Below are positions 62,315-64,000 of a stretch of 64,000 nucleotides of DNA, one piece after another. Under the pieces are notes generated by a model that saw only the letters and a program-made list of their open reading frames with translations, was not told where the DNA came from and did no database searches. The stretch's first letter is position 1, and the number at the start of each line of letters is the position of its first letter. The position numbers and the translations under genes were made by a program. The stretch is from Kolteria novifilia. GTDB lineage: Bacteria > Planctomycetota > Planctomycetia > Kolteriales > Kolteriaceae. The stretch spans positions 2,914,001 through 2,978,000 of the forward strand of contig CP036279.1 of NCBI GenBank assembly GCA_007748055.1. The letters run 5' to 3'.

Positions 62315-62539
62315 TCAGAAGGAATCTTGGCGGATCTGCTGTTGTGCTTTATCCAATACTTCGGCAAGTCGACGCATCGCGTTGAGCGTGCCGGTCACGT
62401 GCTGGGCGTAGGGTTCGATGACATCCTCGCCGAACGAACGACTCGCCGGGTCGTCCCAGGTCTCACTGACGTCTTCCCAACGCGTCCGCAGGGTCTCGAA
62501 CGCGTCACGCAGCTTGCCCGCTCCACCACTGAGATTCAT
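62315..62539 (-). CDS. WXG100-like small protein B (WxD variant)
   Basis: 74 residues with AAGGAG eight bases before the ATG. Two predicted helices flank a turn W28-D-D30 (VSETWDDPASRSFGED), the position of the WxG motif of ESAT-6/CFP-10-type proteins, with Asp instead of Gly. Such proteins form helical-hairpin dimers and are substrates, and often structural parts, of ESX/type VII systems. The ATG overlaps the stop of the coiled-coil gene (ATGA), and the gene is directly upstream of the FtsK/SpoIIIE ATPase. Family assignment is by length, helix pattern, motif and context. Confidence 0.8.
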   Translation of the reverse strand: MNLSGGAGKLRDAFETLRTRWEDVSETWDDPASRSFGEDVIEPYAQHVTGTLNAMRRLAEVLDKAQQQIRQDSF

Positions 62540-63138
62540 TCGGACTCCTTGGTCGGTTCATCCTCGTTGGCGGAAGGAGCCGGAGGACGGGGCTCCTCCG
62601 ACTCGGTCACATCCTGACGCACGCTCGATAGAGAGCCGGCCCCCGAGGAGGAACGCACGTCGGGGGCTTGAATCGCCAAGTAGGCCTCCAGGGCCTCGAG
62701 CATCCGCCCGAGCCGTTGCTCGGCCTCCGGTTGGTCCCGTTCGAGCACCTGTTCCATCCGACGGGCATGGGAATCATATTCACGGACGGCGTCTTGGACT
62801 CGTCGTCCCCATTTCTGGACGACGACGATCATTTCCTCGGCCTCCTCGACGCGCTGCTTGGCTTTGCGGACCGCGGTCTGCTGCTCGCGGGCGGCTCCCT
62901 CGGGGGCCGTGGTTTTCTTTCGGGCGAGATCGGCTTTCGCTTGAGCGAGCTTCTCTTGCCGCTGGCGCACTTGCCCTCGCCAGTAGCGAGGCTGGTCCTC
63001 GAGAATCCAGTCGAGAAAGCGGTTGAGTTCCATCCGCGCTTCCTCGAGCGCGGACCCGGCATCCTCCCCGAAGGTGACAAACGCGGAGCGGAAGACCTTC
63101 AGGGATTCGAAGGAGCGAACGTTGACGCCTTGGCTCAT
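62536..63138 (-). CDS. Coiled-coil protein of the type VII-like operon
   Basis: 200 residues, MSQGVNVRSFESLKVF.... Most of it is coiled coil (RGQVRQRQEKLAQAKADLARKK, TAVRKAKQRVEEAEEMIVVVQKW, REYDSHARRMEQVLE) with a disordered acidic and Pro-rich C-terminus. The ordered N-terminal about 60 residues hold the tryptophans W44 and W53 (LDWILEDQPRYWRGQV). I do not recognise a named family. It sits between the two WXG100-like genes, overlapping the downstream one by four bases and eight bases after the upstream one, so a chaperone or structural role in the same system is inferred. No signal peptide. Confidence 0.8.
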   Translation of the reverse strand: MSQGVNVRSFESLKVFRSAFVTFGEDAGSALEEARMELNRFLDWILEDQPRYWRGQVRQRQEKLAQAKADLARKKTTAPEGAAREQQTAVRKAKQRVEEAEEMIVVVQKWGRRVQDAVREYDSHARRMEQVLERDQPEAEQRLGRMLEALEAYLAIQAPDVRSSSGAGSLSSVRQDVTESEEPRPPAPSANEDEPTKESE

Positions 63139-63146
63139 GGGGCTCG

Positions 63147-63419
63147 TTACCGTTGCTGGAGATAGTCGTCGGCGCGTTGGGCTTTGCGAAGCAGAAACGG
63201 AACGTGTTCGTCGGCCGCGTCCAGGAAGCGGTTGACGTCGCTGACGGTCCGCTCGAACTCGTCCATGAACTTCTGGTGTTCCTGGTCGCGCCAGGAGGCT
63301 CCCAGCGATTGGACTTGGGAATGGAGTCGTCCGATCTCTCCCCGGGTCATTTCGCTGAACTGCTTTAGTCGCTTCGCGAATCGTCGAACCTCTTCCGGGT
63401 CGACTACGGCTTGCGGCAT
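63147..63419 (-). CDS. WXG100-like small protein A (WxD variant)
   Basis: 90 residues from MPQAVVDPEEVRRFAKRL, with GAGGAGATCGAGG in front; a longer frame upstream is not supported. Helix, turn, helix with W43-R-D45 (LGASWRDQEHQKFMDEFE), the WxG position carrying Asp, followed by an amphipathic second helix (VSDVNRFLDAADEHVPFLLRKAQRADDYL). Length and pattern match the WXG100 superfamily. It is the first gene of the four-gene minus-strand operon 63419-58298 and the expected secreted partner of protein B. Confidence 0.85.
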   Translation of the reverse strand: MPQAVVDPEEVRRFAKRLKQFSEMTRGEIGRLHSQVQSLGASWRDQEHQKFMDEFERTVSDVNRFLDAADEHVPFLLRKAQRADDYLQQR

Positions 63420-63881
63420 CCTCGATCTCCTCGCGTATGGATCCTTCGTCGGACCACCGAGCGACGACAAGCCCCTCGCTGGAGCAATACCGCCATCAAT
63501 TGTTCCAAACGTAAAACAAATCGCTCATCGACGCGCCTTCGGCCCACTATGAGAGTCTACCGGTGAACATAGCGACAGTAAAGTATCGAGCCCCAGGGGG
63601 TTGCGTCGTCCTTGCGAATCGGGCTTCGTCCCGTGCCGATTGACCCCGCGAGAACCGGCCAGTTCCGCTCTCGGTCGAATCGAGAATGCGCGCCAGAACG
63701 CTCGGTCCGCGTGCCGCCAGCGAGGGGCGGATTGGTATAACACTCGCGTTCGCGTTGCCGCCATGGGGGCCAGACTCCTAATCTTTCGGAACACGCGACG
63801 GAAGTGCGGACCGGGAGGAGCCGGTCGCGAGGACGTCAACGGACGGGATCGGTTCCCAGTAACAGAAGCGGTGAGGTTGGG
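63420..63881. other. Divergent region between the type VII-like operon and murB
   Basis: About 460 bases that should carry promoters in both directions. Open frames in it (for example 63601-63885 on the plus strand) have no ribosome site or recognisable family. A TATAAC at 63735-63740 is a weak -10 candidate toward murB, without a good -35. Confidence 0.4.
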
Positions 63882-64000
63882 ATGAATGCTCTTGCGGACT
63901 TCGCGGAGATTGTCACGGAGGAACAGGCACTCGCGAAGCATACGAGCCTCGGGATCGGTGGACCGGCCGAGTACTTGGCCCGACCTCGCCAGATCGAGGA
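63882..64000 (+). CDS. murB: UDP-N-acetylenolpyruvoylglucosamine reductase (N-terminus, cut by window edge)
   Basis: 39 codons from MNALADFAEIVTEEQALAKH, with GTGAGGTTGG before the ATG. The HTSLGIGGPAEYLARP segment is the start of the FAD-binding domain of MurB, which reduces UDP-GlcNAc-enolpyruvate to UDP-MurNAc in peptidoglycan synthesis. The gene runs off the right edge. Confidence 0.9.
   Translation, partial: MNALADFAEIVTEEQALAKHTSLGIGGPAEYLARPRQIE

Noticed and set aside
63601-63885. 94-codon plus-strand frame before murB
   Set aside because: No ribosome site, arginine-rich, no match to the MurC that often precedes MurB; it ends within the murB start region.

Overview
The window looks like chromosomal DNA of a planctomycete (Planctomycetota). 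It is GC-rich, dense in secreted sulfatases, and carries a DUF1080-type protein, Tat-exported Gfo/Idh/MocA and TIM-barrel proteins, a giant secreted TPR protein and CxCx(n)CxH (SWIM) proteins, a combination typical of that phylum. No rRNA or ribosomal protein is present to place it further.

Layout. 1-19.6 kb: the start of a MoxR ATPase (minus, cut by the window edge), a 3736-residue exported TPR protein, then a tightly packed plus-strand five-gene operon (SWIM zinc finger, DUF5691-like, MoxR AAA+ ATPase, DUF5682-like, VWA protein). 19.9-21.2 kb: an MFS transporter. 21.2-32.9 kb and 35.5-42.4 kb: two blocks of exported catabolic genes. They hold four sulfatase genes with six sulfatase domains (two genes are double-sulfatase fusions), a DUF1080/sugar-dehydrogenase fusion, a sugar isomerase-like protein, a Gfo/Idh/MocA oxidoreductase, an FAD oxidoreductase with EF-hands and a DUF5060-type glycoside hydrolase-like protein. 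Between the blocks lie tRNA-Leu(CAA), a DEAD-box helicase and a cold-shock protein with a clear terminator. 43-49 kb: soluble transhydrogenase, a small unknown protein, a cation/proton antiporter and an OprP-like porin. 49-52.4 kb: two polytopic glycosyltransferases (GT39-like and GT87-like). 52.5-56.8 kb: an unusually long FliD followed by a 1.5-kb mosaic repeat array. 56.8-58.1 kb: a DUF374 acyltransferase and a small membrane-anchored protein. 58.3-63.4 kb: a minus-strand four-gene operon with two WXG100-like proteins, a coiled-coil protein and a 1322-residue FtsK/SpoIIIE ATPase, best read as a divergent type VII-like (ESX/WXG100) secretion locus. 63.9 kb: the start of murB.

The two candidates for little-described systems are the type VII-like operon, with WxD instead of WxG turns, mid-protein membrane segments and its only intact P-loop in the middle ATPase module, and the SWIM/DUF5691/MoxR/DUF5682/VWA operon, a chaperone-like ATPase-VWA pair with a possible TraB/Tiki-like enzyme. 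The double sulfatases, the mosaic repeat array and several families of dispersed hairpin repeats are secondary points of interest.
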